Positions 1 to 11,823 are shown, numbered from the stretch's first letter. The stretch is 64,000 bases of DNA from Porticoccaceae bacterium (GCA_029212965.1 JARGOV010000008.1:1-64000); one strand, 5' to 3'. Notes: generated by a model from the sequence alone, not told the origin. Made by a program: numbers and translations.

Positions 1-2
1 TG

Positions 3-68
3 CGCTTTGCGATCCGCGAAGGTGGCCGTACTGTTGGTGCAGGGGTTGTCGCAAAGATCTTTGAGTAA
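3..68 (+). CDS. tuf: Elongation factor Tu, C-terminal fragment (5' truncated by window start)
   Basis: Frame 3 reads RFAIREGGRTVGAGVVAKIFE-stop, the conserved EF-Tu C-terminus. Confidence 0.93.
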   Translation, partial: RFAIREGGRTVGAGVVAKIFE

Positions 69-82
69 GCTTTGGTTGCTAG

Positions 83-125
83 CCCATTAAAAAAGGCCGC
101 TAAATTAGCGGCCTTTTTTAATGGG
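83..125. terminator. Bidirectional intrinsic terminator between convergent tuf and fusA2
   Basis: Perfect inverted repeat cccattaaaaaaggccgctaa-a-ttagcggccttttttaatggg (21-nt arms, 1-nt centre), A/T tracts on both sides. Confidence 0.92.
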
Positions 126-181
126 AGCTAATTGTAAATCGCGGCACTTTGGCCTGCTCTGGTGAAGATTGAGGGGTAATA

Positions 182-214
182 AAAAACCCCGCAAGTTAAA
201 CCGGCGGGGTTTTT
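182..214 (-). terminator. Second intrinsic terminator, downstream of fusA2
   Basis: aaaaaccccgc...gcggggttttt, perfect 11-nt arms; T tract when read on the minus strand. Confidence 0.85.
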
Positions 215-232
215 GTTAAAGAGAAGAGGCGA

Positions 233-2317
233 TTATTTTGCCGCTTTTCTTTCTCTAGCTTCTTCAATGACCTGCTCAGAGACATTCTTCGGGCAAGGCA
301 AATAGTGAGAGAACTCCATGGAGAATTGTCCACGTCCGGAGGTCATGGTGCGCAGGGTGCCGATATAGCCAAACATTTCCGCAAGTGGAACATCGGCTTT
401 AACACGGACGCCAGTAACGCCTTTTTCCTGATCTTTGATCATGCCGCGACGGCGATTGAGGTCACCAATAACGTCACCAATATGATCGTCAGGTGTGAAA
501 ACGTCAACCTTCATAATAGGCTCAATAAGCTGAGGTCCTGCTTTTGGCATGGACTGTCGGTAGGCGCCTTTAGCTGCAATTTCGAAGGCAACCGCCGATG
601 AATCGACGGCGTGAAAGCCACCATCGTAGAGCTCGATCTCGACATCGAGAACGGGGAATTCGGCAAGGGGGCCCGTGGCCATCATGCCCTGAAAGCCTTT
701 TTCGATGGCAGGGAAGAATTCTTTTGGTACGTTACCGCCGACAACAACAGAATTGAAGACGAAGCCAGTACCGGGTTCGCCGGGCTTGATACGGTAGTCG
801 ATTTTACCGAACTGCCCAGAGCCACCAGATTGCTTTTTGTGGGTGTAGCTGTCTTCGATCTCTTGTGTAATGGTTTCGCGATAGGCGACCTGAGGTTGGC
901 CGACTTCAAGTTCAACGTCATAAGTTCGCTTGAGGATGTCGACTTTAATATCGAGGTGGAGTTCACCCATGCCTTTAAGAATGGTTTCGCCGGAATCTTG
1001 GTCCGTCTCAACCCGGAATGAGGGGTCCTCAGCAATCATCTTGCCAATTGCAATGCCCATTTTTTCAGAACCGCCTTTATCTTTTGGCTTGACCGCAATA
1101 GAAATTACGGGATCGGGGAAGATCATAGGCTCTAGAGTCACAGGGTCTTTGGGGTCGCAAAGGGTGTGACCCGTCTGTACGTTTTTCATACCAACAATAG
1201 CGATAATGTCTCCCGCCTGCGCGCGGTCGATTTCGTTGCGGTCATCTGCGTGCATTTCCACCATGCGACCAATGCGCTCAGTTTTGCCAGTGAAGGAATT
1301 AAGGATAGTATCGCCCTTGTTCAATACGCCAGAGTAAATGCGAACGAAGGTCAGTGCGCCAAAACGATCTTCCATGATTTTAAAAGCGAGCGCCTTAAGT
1401 GTGGCGTCAGTGGTGACGGTGGCAACTTCGCCCGTTTCTTCGCCGTCCTCATTGGTCAGAGGCTGTGCTTTCACTTCTGTTGGGCTTGGGAGGTAGTCGA
1501 CAACGGCGTCTAAAACAACTTGAACACCTTTGTTCTTGAACGCTGATCCGCAGTAGGTTGGGAAAAAGTCGAGGGCGATAGTGCCCTTGCGAATACAGCG
1601 CTTGATGTCCTCCATAGCAGGCTCTTCACCTTCCATGTACATCATCATCACTTCATCGTCTTGCTCGACAGCCATTTCTATAAGCTTTTCACGATACTCT
1701 TCGACAAGATCGACCATGTCTTCAGGAACATCGGTGGTTTCAAAGTTTTCGGGTAGGCCGGTGTCATCCCAAATAAAGGCTTGGCGTGTCAGTAAGTCAA
1801 CAACGCCGACAAAATTTTCTTCGGTGCCGATGGGTAAAACCATCACAAGTGGGTTGGCGCCCAAGACATTTTCAACCTGTCCGACGACGCGTAAAAAGTC
1901 AGCACCCATGCGATCGAGCTTGTTGACAAAGATGATCCGGGCAACCTCTGACTCGTTTGCATAGCGCCAGTTGGTTTCAGACTGGGGTTCAACACCGCCG
2001 GAACCACAAAAGACGCCAACACCGCCATCGAGTACTTTAAGGGAGCGATAGACTTCAACCGTAAAGTCGACGTGGCCAGGTGTGTCGATAATATTGAAGC
2101 GATGATCCCTCCAGAAGCAGGTCGTGGCAGCGGATTGGATAGTAATTCCGCGCTCCTGTTCCTGCTCCATAAAATCAGTTGTTGCAGCACCGTCGTGAAC
2201 TTCGCCAGTTTTGTGGATTTTGCCCGTCAACTTCAAAATACGTTCCGTGGTCGTCGTTTTGCCAGCGTCGACGTGGGCGAAAATACCGATGTTTCTGTAG
2301 AGGCTTAAATCAGTCAT
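233..2317 (-). CDS. fusA2: Elongation factor G, second paralogue type (EF-G2/FusA2)
   Basis: 694 aa; [16 protein letters not shown]1 motif, DTPGHVDF G3, [11 protein letters not shown]4; start [50 protein letters not shown] resembles the EF-G2 group of Vibrio/Shewanella rather than the str-operon EF-G1. Confidence 0.9.
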   Translation of the reverse strand: MTDLSLYRNIGIFAHVDAGKTTTTERILKLTGKIHKTGEVHDGAATTDFMEQEQERGITIQSAATTCFWRDHRFNIIDTPGHVDFTVEVYRSLKVLDGGVGVFCGSGGVEPQSETNWRYANESEVARIIFVNKLDRMGADFLRVVGQVENVLGANPLVMVLPIGTEENFVGVVDLLTRQAFIWDDTGLPENFETTDVPEDMVDLVEEYREKLIEMAVEQDDEVMMMYMEGEEPAMEDIKRCIRKGTIALDFFPTYCGSAFKNKGVQVVLDAVVDYLPSPTEVKAQPLTNEDGEETGEVATVTTDATLKALAFKIMEDRFGALTFVRIYSGVLNKGDTILNSFTGKTERIGRMVEMHADDRNEIDRAQAGDIIAIVGMKNVQTGHTLCDPKDPVTLEPMIFPDPVISIAVKPKDKGGSEKMGIAIGKMIAEDPSFRVETDQDSGETILKGMGELHLDIKVDILKRTYDVELEVGQPQVAYRETITQEIEDSYTHKKQSGGSGQFGKIDYRIKPGEPGTGFVFNSVVVGGNVPKEFFPAIEKGFQGMMATGPLAEFPVLDVEIELYDGGFHAVDSSAVAFEIAAKGAYRQSMPKAGPQLIEPIMKVDVFTPDDHIGDVIGDLNRRRGMIKDQEKGVTGVRVKADVPLAEMFGYIGTLRTMTSGRGQFSMEFSHYLPCPKNVSEQVIEEARERKAAK

Positions 2318-2575
2318 TGTTTTGCTCGAGTTGATGGGACGAAAAATAGCGCGGGATTATAGCGAAAATAAGTAAGCTATTGAACAATAAAGGTGATATA
2401 TATACCTTTTTGTAGCAATAAAGATTGATAAACCCCTTCATGGCTTCGTGGCAGGGGTGAAATGAACAATGGAGTACCTCATTGTTGCCCTTCATCCATG
2501 GTTCGTGCTGGGCGAAGCGAAAGATGAGTGCTGAGCGCCAGCTATAAAATATTTTCTATTCGCCTTGATTTTATC

Positions 2576-2602
2576 TTGACACCTCTTGGCATCGCCTATA
2601 AC
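2576..2602 (+). promoter_or_regulatory. Putative sigma70-type promoter for the S10 operon
   Basis: TTGACA (2576-2581), 15-nt spacer, TATAAC (2597-2602), about 75 nt upstream of rpsJ; spacer is short. Confidence 0.5.
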
Positions 2603-2676
2603 ATTCCGCCTCCGTTTTTCGAGCTGCCAGCAAATATTTGATGGCGCTAAGCGACTAGATCTGGAGATCTGATTCA

Positions 2677-2988
2677 ATGCAGGATCAATCGATTAGAATA
2701 TGTCTTAAGGCTTTTGATCACAAGTTGATTGATGCTTCGGCTGAGGAGATTGTGGCGACCGTGCGACGCACGGGTGCGCAGATTCGCGGGCCAATCCCTT
2801 TGCCCACGCGCAAAGAAAGATTCACTATATTGACATCGCCGCATGTTAATAAAGACGCGCGGGATCAGTATGAGATACGAACTCATAAGCGATTATTGGA
2901 TATTGTGGAGCCGACAGAAAAAACTGTTGATGCTTTAATGAAGCTAGATCTCGCCGCTGGTGTGGATGTGCAAATTAGCTTAGGTTGA
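2677..2988 (+). CDS. rpsJ: 30S ribosomal protein S10
   Basis: 103 aa; [38 protein letters not shown]. Confidence 0.97.
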   Translation: MQDQSIRICLKAFDHKLIDASAEEIVATVRRTGAQIRGPIPLPTRKERFTILTSPHVNKDARDQYEIRTHKRLLDIVEPTEKTVDALMKLDLAAGVDVQISLG

Positions 2989-3073
2989 TAAATCGCCGGG
3001 CTCGCCCGGAAGTGTAACGCTTTGAAAAGGGCGGCCATAGCGGGTAATAGCCCCGTACACGTAGAGGTAGCAA

Positions 3074-3709
3074 ATGAAAATTGGAATGATAGGTCGTAAG
3101 TGCGGCATGAGTCGTATCTTTACCGATGAGGGTGCATCCGTGCCCGTCACTGTGATTGAGGTTGAGCCCAATCGCGTTGTTCAAATGAAATCCGAAGAAA
3201 CTGAAGGCTATGCTTCTGTGCAGGTAACGACGGGGAAGCGACGTGTTTCGCGTGTTACTAAGGCGCAGGCAGGTCATTATGCAAAAGCTGATTCAGAAGC
3301 TGGTCGTGGGTTGTGGGAATTTCGGCTAAAGGCTGGTCAAGAGTCGCCAGAGGTCGGTAGTGCTCTAACAGTTGAGCAGTTTGAGGCAGGTGAAAACGTC
3401 GATATTTCAGGTGTCTCCAAAGGTAAAGGCTTTGCTGGCGTTATCAAGCGCTGGAACTTCCAAATGCAAGACGCAACTCATGGTAACTCGCTTGCTCATA
3501 GGGCGCCGGGTTCTATTGGTCAAAACCAAACGCCAGGGCGAGTCTTTAAAGGCAAAAAAATGGCTGGTCATATGGGTTCGCGCAACGTGACTACGCAGAA
3601 CCTGGAAGTTATTCGTGTCGATGTTGAGCGTAATTTGTTGTTGGTTAAAGGTGCTGTGCCAGGCGCAACCGGCGGAACAGTCATCGTTAAGCCAGCGATA
3701 AAGGTCTGA
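3074..3709 (+). CDS. rplC: 50S ribosomal protein L3
   Basis: 211 aa; [18 protein letters not shown]...[15 protein letters not shown]. Confidence 0.97.
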   Translation: MKIGMIGRKCGMSRIFTDEGASVPVTVIEVEPNRVVQMKSEETEGYASVQVTTGKRRVSRVTKAQAGHYAKADSEAGRGLWEFRLKAGQESPEVGSALTVEQFEAGENVDISGVSKGKGFAGVIKRWNFQMQDATHGNSLAHRAPGSIGQNQTPGRVFKGKKMAGHMGSRNVTTQNLEVIRVDVERNLLLVKGAVPGATGGTVIVKPAIKV

Positions 3710-3719
3710 GGGGTTAGCT

Positions 3720-4334
3720 ATGGAGTTGAATATTGCGACACCGACAGGCGTGAATGGCACGATTGATGTGTCTGATGAGGCCTTCGGTAAAGAGTATAAT
3801 GGTGATCTGGTTCACCAGGCTGTGGTTGCCTATATGGCTGGTGCCCGCCAGGGTACGCGCTCACAAAAAACTCGATCAGACGTTGCGGGTGGTGGTAAGA
3901 AGCCTTGGCGTCAAAAAGGAACGGGTCGTGCGCGCTCTGGGACAATAAGAAGTCCGATCTGGCGCTCTGGTGGTGTGACGTTTGCTGCTCGCCCACAAGC
4001 TCATTCGCAAAAGCTGAACCGTAAAATGTATCGGGCTGCTATGCGCTCGATACTGTCTGAGCTGGCACGTCAGGAAAGGCTGGTGGTGGTTGAGTCCTTC
4101 GATCTCGAAGAGCCCAAGACCAAAGCACTGGTTGCCCGCCTCGGTGAGTTTAACCTGAGCGATGTGCTGATTGTTACTGAAGAGCTTAGCGAGAATCTTT
4201 ATCTCTCCGCTCGTAATTTGCATAAGGTAGAGGTGCGTGACGCTGTGGGTGTAGACCCTGTTACGTTGATACGCTGTGAAAAAGTGCTGGTGACTGTGCC
4301 AGCGCTTAAAAAGATTGAGGAGATGCTGGGATGA
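3720..4334 (+). CDS. rplD: 50S ribosomal protein L4
   Basis: 204 aa; L4 family motifs [25 protein letters not shown]. Confidence 0.97.
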   Translation: MELNIATPTGVNGTIDVSDEAFGKEYNGDLVHQAVVAYMAGARQGTRSQKTRSDVAGGGKKPWRQKGTGRARSGTIRSPIWRSGGVTFAARPQAHSQKLNRKMYRAAMRSILSELARQERLVVVESFDLEEPKTKALVARLGEFNLSDVLIVTEELSENLYLSARNLHKVEVRDAVGVDPVTLIRCEKVLVTVPALKKIEEMLG

Positions 4335-4627
4335 ATAAAGAACAGATCTTCAGGGTCTTGCTTGCCCCTCATGTCACTGAAAAGGCAAGTTTGGTTGGCG
4401 ATACGGGAAACCAGGTGGTTTTCAAGGTCGCTAGCGGAGCTACTAAGCGCGAAGTGAAAGCTGCGGTTGAAACTTTGTTTGAAGTGCAAGTTAAAGATGT
4501 TCGTGTGATGAATGTCAAAGGCAAGACCAAGCGTAATAAAAATGGTCTTGGCAAGTGTTCTGACTGGAAAAAAGCCTACGTCAATCTGGCCGCCGGTCAG
4601 GATATCGATTTTATGGCGATTGGGTAA
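4331..4627 (+). CDS. rplW: 50S ribosomal protein L23
   Basis: 98 aa; [11 protein letters not shown]...[18 protein letters not shown]; overlaps the rplD stop (ATGA). Confidence 0.96.
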   Translation: MNKEQIFRVLLAPHVTEKASLVGDTGNQVVFKVASGATKREVKAAVETLFEVQVKDVRVMNVKGKTKRNKNGLGKCSDWKKAYVNLAAGQDIDFMAIG

Positions 4628-4639
4628 GGAGCGTTTACT

Positions 4640-5464
4640 GTGGCTGTAGTTAAAAGAAAACCAACCTCTCCCGGTCGTCGGCATGTTGTCAGTGTAGTAC
4701 ATGGCGATCTGCATAAGGGGGCTCCATATGCGCCTTTGCTCGAAAAGAAGAGTAAGAGCGGTGGTCGTAATAACGCAGGGCGCATCAGTGTTCGCCATAT
4801 CGGCGGTGGGCACAAGCAGCACTACCGAGTTATAGATTTTAAGAGAAATAAAGATGGTATTCCGGCGACAGTTGAGCGTCTCGAGTACGATCCGAATCGC
4901 ACGGCTAATATTGCTCTGCTCTGCTATAAAGATGGCGAGCGGCGCTACATTGTCGCGCCAAAAGGTTTGAAGGCCGGTGACGTCCTGGAGTCTGGTCCTG
5001 CAGCTTCTATCCGAGTGGGTAATACACTGCCACTGCGTAATATACCGGTGGGTAGCGTTCTCCATTGCGCCGAAATGAAGCCTGGCAAAGGCGCACAAAT
5101 TGCACGCAGTGCTGGTACGTCATTGCAGCTGGTGGCTCGGGAGGGTCGCCATGCAACTCTTCGCTTGCGCAGTGGTGAGATGCGCAAGGTGTTGTCCGAC
5201 TGTCGTGCGACGATTGGCGAAGTTTCCAATAGTGAGCATAGCCTTCGTTCACTAGGTAAAGCAGGCGCGTCTCGCTGGCGTGGTGTTCGGCCTACAGTTC
5301 GCGGTGTGGTGATGAACCCGGTTGATCACCCCCATGGTGGTGGTGAGGGGCGTACCTCTGGCGGTCGTCACCCTGTGAGTCCTTGGGGTATGCCGACTAA
5401 AGGGTATAAGACCCGAAAAAATAAGCGAACTGACAATATGATTGTTCGTCGACGCGGCAAATAA
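4640..5464 (+). CDS. rplB: 50S ribosomal protein L2 (GTG start)
   Basis: 274 aa; [11 protein letters not shown]...[29 protein letters not shown]. Confidence 0.97.
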   Translation: MAVVKRKPTSPGRRHVVSVVHGDLHKGAPYAPLLEKKSKSGGRNNAGRISVRHIGGGHKQHYRVIDFKRNKDGIPATVERLEYDPNRTANIALLCYKDGERRYIVAPKGLKAGDVLESGPAASIRVGNTLPLRNIPVGSVLHCAEMKPGKGAQIARSAGTSLQLVAREGRHATLRLRSGEMRKVLSDCRATIGEVSNSEHSLRSLGKAGASRWRGVRPTVRGVVMNPVDHPHGGGEGRTSGGRHPVSPWGMPTKGYKTRKNKRTDNMIVRRRGK

Positions 5465-5490
5465 CGCGCTTTAAATACGAGGATATAACT

Positions 5491-5766
5491 GTGTCACGTT
5501 CGTTAAAAAAAGGCCCATTCATTGATCTTCATCTCATCAAAAAGGTGGAGGTGGCTGCAGAAGCCAATGATCGTCGCCCTATAAAAACTTGGTCGCGTCG
5601 GTCGATGATTTTGCCGCAAATGGTAGGTTTAACTATCGCCATTCACAATGGCCGACTCCATGTGCCGGTGACGATTACCGAAGAAATGGTTGGTCACAAG
5701 TTGGGTGAGTTTGCGCCAACCCGCACCTATCGTGGACACGTTGCTGATAAAAAGGCACGGCGCTAG
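5491..5766 (+). CDS. rpsS: 30S ribosomal protein S19 (GTG start)
   Basis: 91 aa; [14 protein letters not shown]...[17 protein letters not shown]. Confidence 0.97.
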   Translation: MSRSLKKGPFIDLHLIKKVEVAAEANDRRPIKTWSRRSMILPQMVGLTIAIHNGRLHVPVTITEEMVGHKLGEFAPTRTYRGHVADKKARR

Positions 5767-5790
5767 TCGCTGGCTTGAGGGGTAATTATT

Positions 5791-6120
5791 GTGGAAGTAG
5801 CTGCAAAATTAAAAGGCGCTCAGTTGTCAGCGCAAAAAGCACGCTTGATCGCAGATCAGGTGCGGGGTAAACCGGTAGAGCATGCGCTTGACATTCTTTC
5901 CTTTAGCAACCGTAAAGGTGCCGCTATTGTGAAAAAAGTGCTTGAGTCGGCAATTGCTAATGCCGAGCACAATGAAGGTGCAGACGTTGATGAGTTGAAG
6001 GTTTCAACCATCTTCGTCGATGAGGGTGTAACCATGAAACGTCTTATGCCAAGAGCAAAAGGACGCGCTGATAGAATATTGAAGCGTTCATGTCATATCA
6101 CCGTAAAAGTTGCTGGATAA
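5791..6120 (+). CDS. rplV: 50S ribosomal protein L22 (GTG start)
   Basis: 109 aa; L22 family; [19 protein letters not shown]. Confidence 0.96.
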   Translation: MEVAAKLKGAQLSAQKARLIADQVRGKPVEHALDILSFSNRKGAAIVKKVLESAIANAEHNEGADVDELKVSTIFVDEGVTMKRLMPRAKGRADRILKRSCHITVKVAG

Positions 6121-6138
6121 TTAGGCTTAGGAGCTGAC

Positions 6139-6804
6139 ATGGGTCAGAAAGTACATCCAATTGGTATAAGACTTGGTATTGTTAAAAAACATACCTCCGT
6201 CTGGTACGCCGACAAGGCAGACTACGCAGTAAAGCTAAATAGCGACCTCCGTGTCCGTGACTTGATACAAAAACGCTTGGCTCATGCCTCAGTTAGTCGC
6301 GTCGAAATTGAGCGTCCTTCGGCTTCTGCCAGAATTACAATTCACACTGCCCGTCCCGGTATTGTTATCGGTAAGCGTGGTGAAGACGTTGATAAGCTGC
6401 GAGCAGCTGTATCAGCGGAAATGGGTGTGCCGGTTCATATTAATATTGAAGAAATCCGCAAGCCTGACCTTGATGCCACTTTGGTGGCTCAGAATGTATG
6501 TCAGCAATTAGAACGGCGGGTTATGTTTCGTCGCGCTATGAAACGCGCTGTGCAAAATGCCATTCGCCAGGGTGCCAAGGGTGTCAAGATTCAGATTGGT
6601 GGTCGCCTGGGTGGTGCTGAAATTGCACGTTCTGAGTGGTATCGCGAAGGGCGTGTGCCCTTGCACACCTTTCGTGCTGATATCGACTATGCCCACGAAG
6701 AGGCAGCGACAACCTATGGCATTATCGGTGTCAAGGTTTGGATATTTAAAGGCGAAGTACTGGGTAATGACGAAGCAGAGCCTGCCCAGGCTAAAAAGAA
6801 GTAA
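6139..6804 (+). CDS. rpsC: 30S ribosomal protein S3
   Basis: 221 aa; [24 protein letters not shown]. Confidence 0.97.
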   Translation: MGQKVHPIGIRLGIVKKHTSVWYADKADYAVKLNSDLRVRDLIQKRLAHASVSRVEIERPSASARITIHTARPGIVIGKRGEDVDKLRAAVSAEMGVPVHINIEEIRKPDLDATLVAQNVCQQLERRVMFRRAMKRAVQNAIRQGAKGVKIQIGGRLGGAEIARSEWYREGRVPLHTFRADIDYAHEEAATTYGIIGVKVWIFKGEVLGNDEAEPAQAKKK

Positions 6805-6827
6805 TTTTCGAATAAGGGTCGAGCGAG

Positions 6828-7241
6828 ATGCTGCAACCGAAACGAACAAAATACCGCAAGATGCACAAAGGTCGAAATCGAGGCCTAGCGCAACGCGGCA
6901 GTAAAATTAGCTTTGGGGAATACGGGCTGAAAGCCGTTGGGCGTGGTCGCTTGACAGCGCGTCAAATTGAGGCCGCACGTCGGGCTATGACGCGACACGT
7001 TAAACGTGGTGGAAAAATTTGGATTCGTGTTTTTCCTGACAAGCCTATTACACAAAAACCACTCGAAGTGCGAATGGGTAAAGGTAAAGGCAACGTCGAG
7101 TACTGGGTTGCACCGATTCAACCTGGCCGCGTGCTATATGAAATGGAAGGTGTTTCAGAAGAAATAGCACGAGAGGCTTTTGAATTGGCAGCGGCAAAAC
7201 TGCCTATCCAGACAACTTTTGTTAAGCGGACGGTGATGTAA
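6828..7241 (+). CDS. rplP: 50S ribosomal protein L16
   Basis: 137 aa; [24 protein letters not shown]. Confidence 0.97.
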   Translation: MLQPKRTKYRKMHKGRNRGLAQRGSKISFGEYGLKAVGRGRLTARQIEAARRAMTRHVKRGGKIWIRVFPDKPITQKPLEVRMGKGKGNVEYWVAPIQPGRVLYEMEGVSEEIAREAFELAAAKLPIQTTFVKRTVM

Positions 7242-7447
7242 TGAAGGCGAGTGAACTTCGCGGGAAGAGCCCAGAAGAATTGAATACTGCGCTCCTCGGT
7301 GAGCTAGAAACACAGTTCAAACTGAGAATGCAGCGTTCAACTGGTCAGCTTAACGAAACTCATGGGATGAAGATAGCAAGACGTAATGTCGCACGCATCA
7401 AAACCATACTCAGTGAGAAAGCAAACGAAGCAACAGGTGGTCAGTAA
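7241..7447 (+). CDS. rpmC: 50S ribosomal protein L29
   Basis: 68 aa; L29 family, position in operon. Confidence 0.95.
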   Translation: MKASELRGKSPEELNTALLGELETQFKLRMQRSTGQLNETHGMKIARRNVARIKTILSEKANEATGGQ

Positions 7448-7710
7448 TGTCAGCAAGCAATACGGCGCGGACAATTTCCGGCAGAGTTATCAGTGATAAA
7501 ATGGACAAAACTGTCACGGTTTTGGTTGAGCGACGCGTTAAGCACGCGCTCTACGGCAAGTTCATTAGCCGGTCAACAAAATTGAAGGCACACGATGAGG
7601 CCAATGAGTGCCGCGCTGGTGATCTGGTCACTATCGCTGAAACTCGGCCTCTGTCAAAAACCAAGTCCTGGGCTTTGGTTAACATCGACGAGCGCGCTGC
7701 TGAAGTTTAA
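7447..7710 (+). CDS. rpsQ: 30S ribosomal protein S17
   Basis: 87 aa; [29 protein letters not shown]. Confidence 0.96.
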   Translation: MSASNTARTISGRVISDKMDKTVTVLVERRVKHALYGKFISRSTKLKAHDEANECRAGDLVTIAETRPLSKTKSWALVNIDERAAEV

Positions 7711-7741
7711 CTCGCCGCGTGGCACAGGTTTGGAGTAGAGA

Positions 7742-8110
7742 ATGATACAAACACAAAGTTATCTCGAAGTCGCGGACAATAGCGGCGCACGCAGAGTAAT
7801 GTGTATTAAGGTGTTGGGCGGGTCGCATCGCCGATATGCTTCAGTCGGTGATATCATAAAAGTCACTGTGAAGGAAGCCATCCCACGGGGCAAGGTTAAA
7901 AAAGGTCAGGTAATGAACGCTGTCGTTGTTCGTACACGCAAAGGTGTTCGTCGTTCTGATGGAAGTTTGATTAAATTTGGTGATAACGCTGCAGTTCTTT
8001 TGAACGCACAAAATGCACCTATCGGCACTCGGATATTCGGGCCAGTGACACGTGAGTTGCGTAGTGAGCGCTTTATGAAAATTATCTCACTGGCACCCGA
8101 AGTACTTTAA
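7742..8110 (+). CDS. rplN: 50S ribosomal protein L14
   Basis: 122 aa; [28 protein letters not shown]. Confidence 0.97.
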   Translation: MIQTQSYLEVADNSGARRVMCIKVLGGSHRRYASVGDIIKVTVKEAIPRGKVKKGQVMNAVVVRTRKGVRRSDGSLIKFGDNAAVLLNAQNAPIGTRIFGPVTRELRSERFMKIISLAPEVL

Positions 8111-8129
8111 AGTTTAGCAGGCAAATATT

Positions 8130-8456
8130 ATGGCGATGAAAAAACTCAGGCGCGATGATGACGTAATTGTTATTGCCGGTCGTGATAAAGGTAAGCGAGG
8201 AAAGGTCCTGCGCGTGATGTCTGATGGGCGTTTTCTAGTATCTGGACTTCAGATGATAAAGAAACACCAGAAGCCAAATCCTCAGCTTGGTGTGCAAGGC
8301 GGCATTATTGAAAAAGAAGCGCCAATCGATGCCTCTAATCTGGCAATCTTTAACCCAGAGACCAGCAAGGCTGATCGTATTGGTTTTAAAGTGTCGGATG
8401 ACGGTAAAAAATCTCGAGTATTCAAATCCAACGGCCAGGCCGTGGACGCCAAGTAG
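8130..8456 (+). CDS. rplX: 50S ribosomal protein L24
   Basis: 108 aa; KOW-like [18 protein letters not shown]. Confidence 0.95.
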   Translation: MAMKKLRRDDDVIVIAGRDKGKRGKVLRVMSDGRFLVSGLQMIKKHQKPNPQLGVQGGIIEKEAPIDASNLAIFNPETSKADRIGFKVSDDGKKSRVFKSNGQAVDAK

Positions 8457-8466
8457 GGTGATGTAG

Positions 8467-9012
8467 ATGCCAAGGCTCAAAGAATTATACAAGACAGAAA
8501 TTGCGGCCAAGCTCAAAGAAGAGCTAGGTCTTAAAAATGTGATGGAAGTTCCTCGCATTAGCAAAATCACCCTCAACATGGGTGTTGGTGAAGCTTTAGC
8601 GGATAAAAAAGCCCTGGAGAATGCGGTACGTGACCTCGAGACAATTGCCGGTCAAAAGGTCGTGGTCAATCTAGCGCGAAAGTCTATTGCTGGATTTAAA
8701 GTTCGAGAAGGTTGGCCTATTGGTTGTAAAGTTACTCTTCGTAGCGATCGTATGTACGAATTCCTAGAGCGACTGGTTGACATCGCTATACCTCGGATTC
8801 GAGATTTTCGCGGCATTAGCCCTAAATCCTTCGACGGGCGTGGCAATTTTGCGATGGGTGTTACCGAGCAGATTATTTTCCCAGAAATTGACTACGATAA
8901 AATTGACAAACTACGTGGACTCGATGTCACCATCACCACGACGGCGCGTAATAATGATGAAGGCCGTGCATTACTTAGAGCGTTCAACTTTCCTCTTAAA
9001 GGTGATAAATAG
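8467..9012 (+). CDS. rplE: 50S ribosomal protein L5
   Basis: 181 aa; L5 family; [26 protein letters not shown]. Confidence 0.97.
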   Translation: MPRLKELYKTEIAAKLKEELGLKNVMEVPRISKITLNMGVGEALADKKALENAVRDLETIAGQKVVVNLARKSIAGFKVREGWPIGCKVTLRSDRMYEFLERLVDIAIPRIRDFRGISPKSFDGRGNFAMGVTEQIIFPEIDYDKIDKLRGLDVTITTTARNNDEGRALLRAFNFPLKGDK

Positions 9013-9014
9013 AG

Positions 9015-9320
9015 ATGGCTAAAACTTCGATGGTTCAGCGTGAGAAAAAGCGTACCAAGCTGGTTGCCAAGTACGCAGAAAAAAGGGCTTCATTCAAAGC
9101 TGTTATCGCTAATACAGAATCCTCGGCAGAAGAGCGCTGGGAAGCACAATTGCAACTCCAAAAACTGCCGCGCGATTCTAGCCCTTCACGTCAACGCCGT
9201 CGTTGTCAGGTAACTGGTCGTCCACATGGCGTTTACAGAAAGTTTGGCCTTTGTCGTAATAAGCTTCGTGAAGCAGCGATGCGTGGTGACGTCCCAGGTC
9301 TTGTCAAGGCTAGTTGGTAG
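9015..9320 (+). CDS. rpsN: 30S ribosomal protein S14 (long, zinc-independent type)
   Basis: 101 aa; [34 protein letters not shown]; lacks paired CXXC motifs. Confidence 0.96.
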   Translation: MAKTSMVQREKKRTKLVAKYAEKRASFKAVIANTESSAEERWEAQLQLQKLPRDSSPSRQRRRCQVTGRPHGVYRKFGLCRNKLREAAMRGDVPGLVKASW

Positions 9321-9341
9321 AGCCTGGAAGAGGAATTACAT

Positions 9342-9734
9342 ATGAGCATGCAAGATCCATTATCAGATATGTTAACTCGAATTCGCAATGCGCACTCGCG
9401 AGCCAAAGTTAGCGTTAAAATGCCTTCGTCAAAGCTGAAGATAGCTGTAGCCAATGTTCTTAAAACTGAAGGCTATATTGCTGGTTACAGTGTCGCCGAA
9501 GGCAGCAAAGCTGAATTGAGCATAGAATTGAAATATTTCGAAGGACGTCCAGTTATTGAAGAAATTGATCGTTTCAGTCGTCCAGGTTTACGCCGCTATG
9601 CCAGTGCTACTGACCTGCCAAATGTTCGAGCTGGTCTAGGTATTGCCATTATATCCACCAGTAAAGGTGTTATGACCGACCGCGCAGCACGTGAATCAGG
9701 CGTTGGCGGCGAAGTTCTTTGCACCGTCTTTTAA
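9342..9734 (+). CDS. rpsH: 30S ribosomal protein S8
   Basis: 130 aa; [20 protein letters not shown]...[26 protein letters not shown]. Confidence 0.97.
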   Translation: MSMQDPLSDMLTRIRNAHSRAKVSVKMPSSKLKIAVANVLKTEGYIAGYSVAEGSKAELSIELKYFEGRPVIEEIDRFSRPGLRRYASATDLPNVRAGLGIAIISTSKGVMTDRAARESGVGGEVLCTVF

Positions 9735-9749
9735 CGGGAACTAACTAAG

Positions 9750-10283
9750 ATGTCTAGAGTAGCAAACAACCCAGTGTCAATACCTAAGGGTGTTGAGGTT
9801 AAGCTTAACGCTGGAGAAATCTCCGTGAAGGGCTCGGGCGGTCAGTTAGAATTGGCTTATAACAACGCAGTTGAAGTGACTGCGTCAGACAATGTTCTGA
9901 CATTTGCCTCAAAGGATGGTAGCCGGAAAGGCTTGAGCCATGCTGGCACTGTACGAGCCTTGGTAAATAACATGGTCACAGGTGTGACGACTGGTTTTGA
10001 AAAAAAGCTGCAGTTAATTGGCGTTGGTTATCGGGTTGCCGTGCAAGGCAACAAGCTTAACCTTACACTTGGTTTTTCTCATCCCGTGAATTATGAACTA
10101 CCTAAGGGCGTTACTGCTGAAGCAACGAGTCAAACAGACCTAGTGCTGAAATCTGCAGATAAACAATTATTAGGCCAGATAGCTTCCGAAATACGTGCTT
10201 ACCGTCCACCCGAGCCCTACAAGGGCAAAGGAGTTCGATACGCAGACGAGCACGTTGTTCGTAAAGAAGCTAAGAAGAAATAG
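9750..10283 (+). CDS. rplF: 50S ribosomal protein L6
   Basis: 177 aa; L6 C-terminal [23 protein letters not shown]. Confidence 0.97.
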   Translation: MSRVANNPVSIPKGVEVKLNAGEISVKGSGGQLELAYNNAVEVTASDNVLTFASKDGSRKGLSHAGTVRALVNNMVTGVTTGFEKKLQLIGVGYRVAVQGNKLNLTLGFSHPVNYELPKGVTAEATSQTDLVLKSADKQLLGQIASEIRAYRPPEPYKGKGVRYADEHVVRKEAKKK

Positions 10284-10292
10284 GTTTAAGTC

Positions 10293-10652
10293 ATGAGTGA
10301 TAAAAAGCAAACAAGATTACGCCGTGCGCGACGTGGACGAGCAAAAATTCGTGAGCTTGGTATGTCTCGGCTGTGTGTCAATCGCACCCCGCAACATATT
10401 TATGCCCAGGTTATCGTCGCCAGTGAAAAGGGTGACAATGTTGTGGCAACCGCCTCGACACTGGATAAGGCAATCACTCCAGAAGGGAGTAGCGGCAACG
10501 CTGACGCCGCAACGTTGGTTGGTAGTCTTATCGCAGAACGAGCAAAAGCTGCAGGCATTACGAAAGTGGCCTTTGATCGTAGCGGTTTTAAATATCATGG
10601 TCGAGTAAAGGCTCTGGCTGATGCCGCTCGTGCTGGCGGATTGGAATTTTAA
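10293..10652 (+). CDS. rplR: 50S ribosomal protein L18
   Basis: 119 aa; L18 family; [26 protein letters not shown]-like C-terminus. Confidence 0.96.
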   Translation: MSDKKQTRLRRARRGRAKIRELGMSRLCVNRTPQHIYAQVIVASEKGDNVVATASTLDKAITPEGSSGNADAATLVGSLIAERAKAAGITKVAFDRSGFKYHGRVKALADAARAGGLEF

Positions 10653-10662
10653 AGGTATACAC

Positions 10663-11175
10663 ATGGCAAAGAATAACCAGAGAAACGTCGACCCTAACGA
10701 AGGGATGATGGAGAAGTTAGTCGAGGTCAACCGCGTTGCTAAGACAGTTAAAGGCGGACGTATTTTTGGCTTTACTGCCTTAACTGTTGTTGGTGATGGG
10801 AATGGCCGTGTGGGCTTCGGACGTGGTAAGGCCCGTGAAGTCCCTCTGGCTATCCAAAAAGCTATGGAGGCTGCGCGGCGAAACATGATCACCGTTGGGC
10901 TCGATGGTAATACTATCCAGTATCCTATCAAAGCCAATCATGGCGCCTCAAAAGTCTACCTGCAACCTGCTTCTGAAGGTACTGGCATCATCGCCGGTGG
11001 TGCTATGCGAGCAGTGCTAGAGCTTGCCGGTGTGCAAAATGTGTTGGCCAAATGTTATGGGTCGACAAACCCAGTTAACGTCGTGAGGGCCACATTCAAG
11101 GGCCTTAAAACGATGCGTTCCCCCGAGGATGTTGCTGCAAAGCGGGGTAAGACTGTAGAGCAAGTTGGGGAATAA
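10663..11175 (+). CDS. rpsE: 30S ribosomal protein S5 (start moved from the 10621 ORF start to MAKNNQRNV)
   Basis: S5 family; [29 protein letters not shown]; upstream ORF extension overlaps rplR. Confidence 0.95.
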   Translation: MAKNNQRNVDPNEGMMEKLVEVNRVAKTVKGGRIFGFTALTVVGDGNGRVGFGRGKAREVPLAIQKAMEAARRNMITVGLDGNTIQYPIKANHGASKVYLQPASEGTGIIAGGAMRAVLELAGVQNVLAKCYGSTNPVNVVRATFKGLKTMRSPEDVAAKRGKTVEQVGE

Positions 11176-11207
11176 CAGATTACCTGTACAAATATTTGGG
11201 AAATGCC

Positions 11208-11387
11208 ATGTCTAAAATTAAAGTAACACAAACGCGCAGTACAATTGGGCGCTTACCGAGCCATAAAAACTGTATCAAAGGCCTCGGTTTACGCCGTATC
11301 GGTCATACTGTAGAGGTAGAAGACACACCTTCAGTGCGCGGGATGGCATCTAAGGTTTTCTACATGGTTAAACTCGAGGAAGTATAA
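11208..11387 (+). CDS. rpmD: 50S ribosomal protein L30 (start at MSKIKVTQ)
   Basis: [43 protein letters not shown]. Confidence 0.95.
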   Translation: MSKIKVTQTRSTIGRLPSHKNCIKGLGLRRIGHTVEVEDTPSVRGMASKVFYMVKLEEV

Positions 11388-11388
11388 G

Positions 11389-11823
11389 ATGCGCCTTAAT
11401 ACATTAAGTCCTGCGCCTGGTCGTATACATGCTGCCAAGCGTGTTGGTCGCGGCATCGGCAGTGGCCTTGGGAAGACATGCGGACGCGGCCATAAAGGCC
11501 AGAAGTCTCGCTCCGGCGGCAGCGTAAAGCCTGGTTTTGAAGGTGGGCAAATGCCCTTACAGAAGCGGTTGCCTAAATATGGCTTCAGTTCACGCATATC
11601 TCGTGTCAGTGCACAGATCCGGCTTTCTGAATTAAATTTAGTTGGTGGTGATGTTGCGAACCTTGAATCACTCCGTGCAGCGGGTTTGATCAATAAAGGC
11701 ATTACTCGCGCTAAAATATTCTTGTCCGGTGAGTTAAGTAAACCCATTGTTGTTCAGGGGCTAAGTATTACTCAAGGTGCAAAAGCTGCCCTTGAAGCTG
11801 CTGGCGGTAAGGTAGACAACTAA
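11389..11823 (+). CDS. rplO: 50S ribosomal protein L15
   Basis: 144 aa; [25 protein letters not shown]. Confidence 0.97.
   Translation: MRLNTLSPAPGRIHAAKRVGRGIGSGLGKTCGRGHKGQKSRSGGSVKPGFEGGQMPLQKRLPKYGFSSRISRVSAQIRLSELNLVGGDVANLESLRAAGLINKGITRAKIFLSGELSKPIVVQGLSITQGAKAALEAAGGKVDN

Noticed and set aside
2996-3009. CCGGGCTCGCCCGG dyad between rpsJ and rplC
   Set aside because: No T tract and inside an essential operon, so not a terminator; too short to assign a function
4199-5098. 299-aa minus-strand ORF overlapping rplD-rplW-rplB
   Set aside because: Antisense to three well-supported ribosomal genes; composition unlike a real protein; shadow ORF
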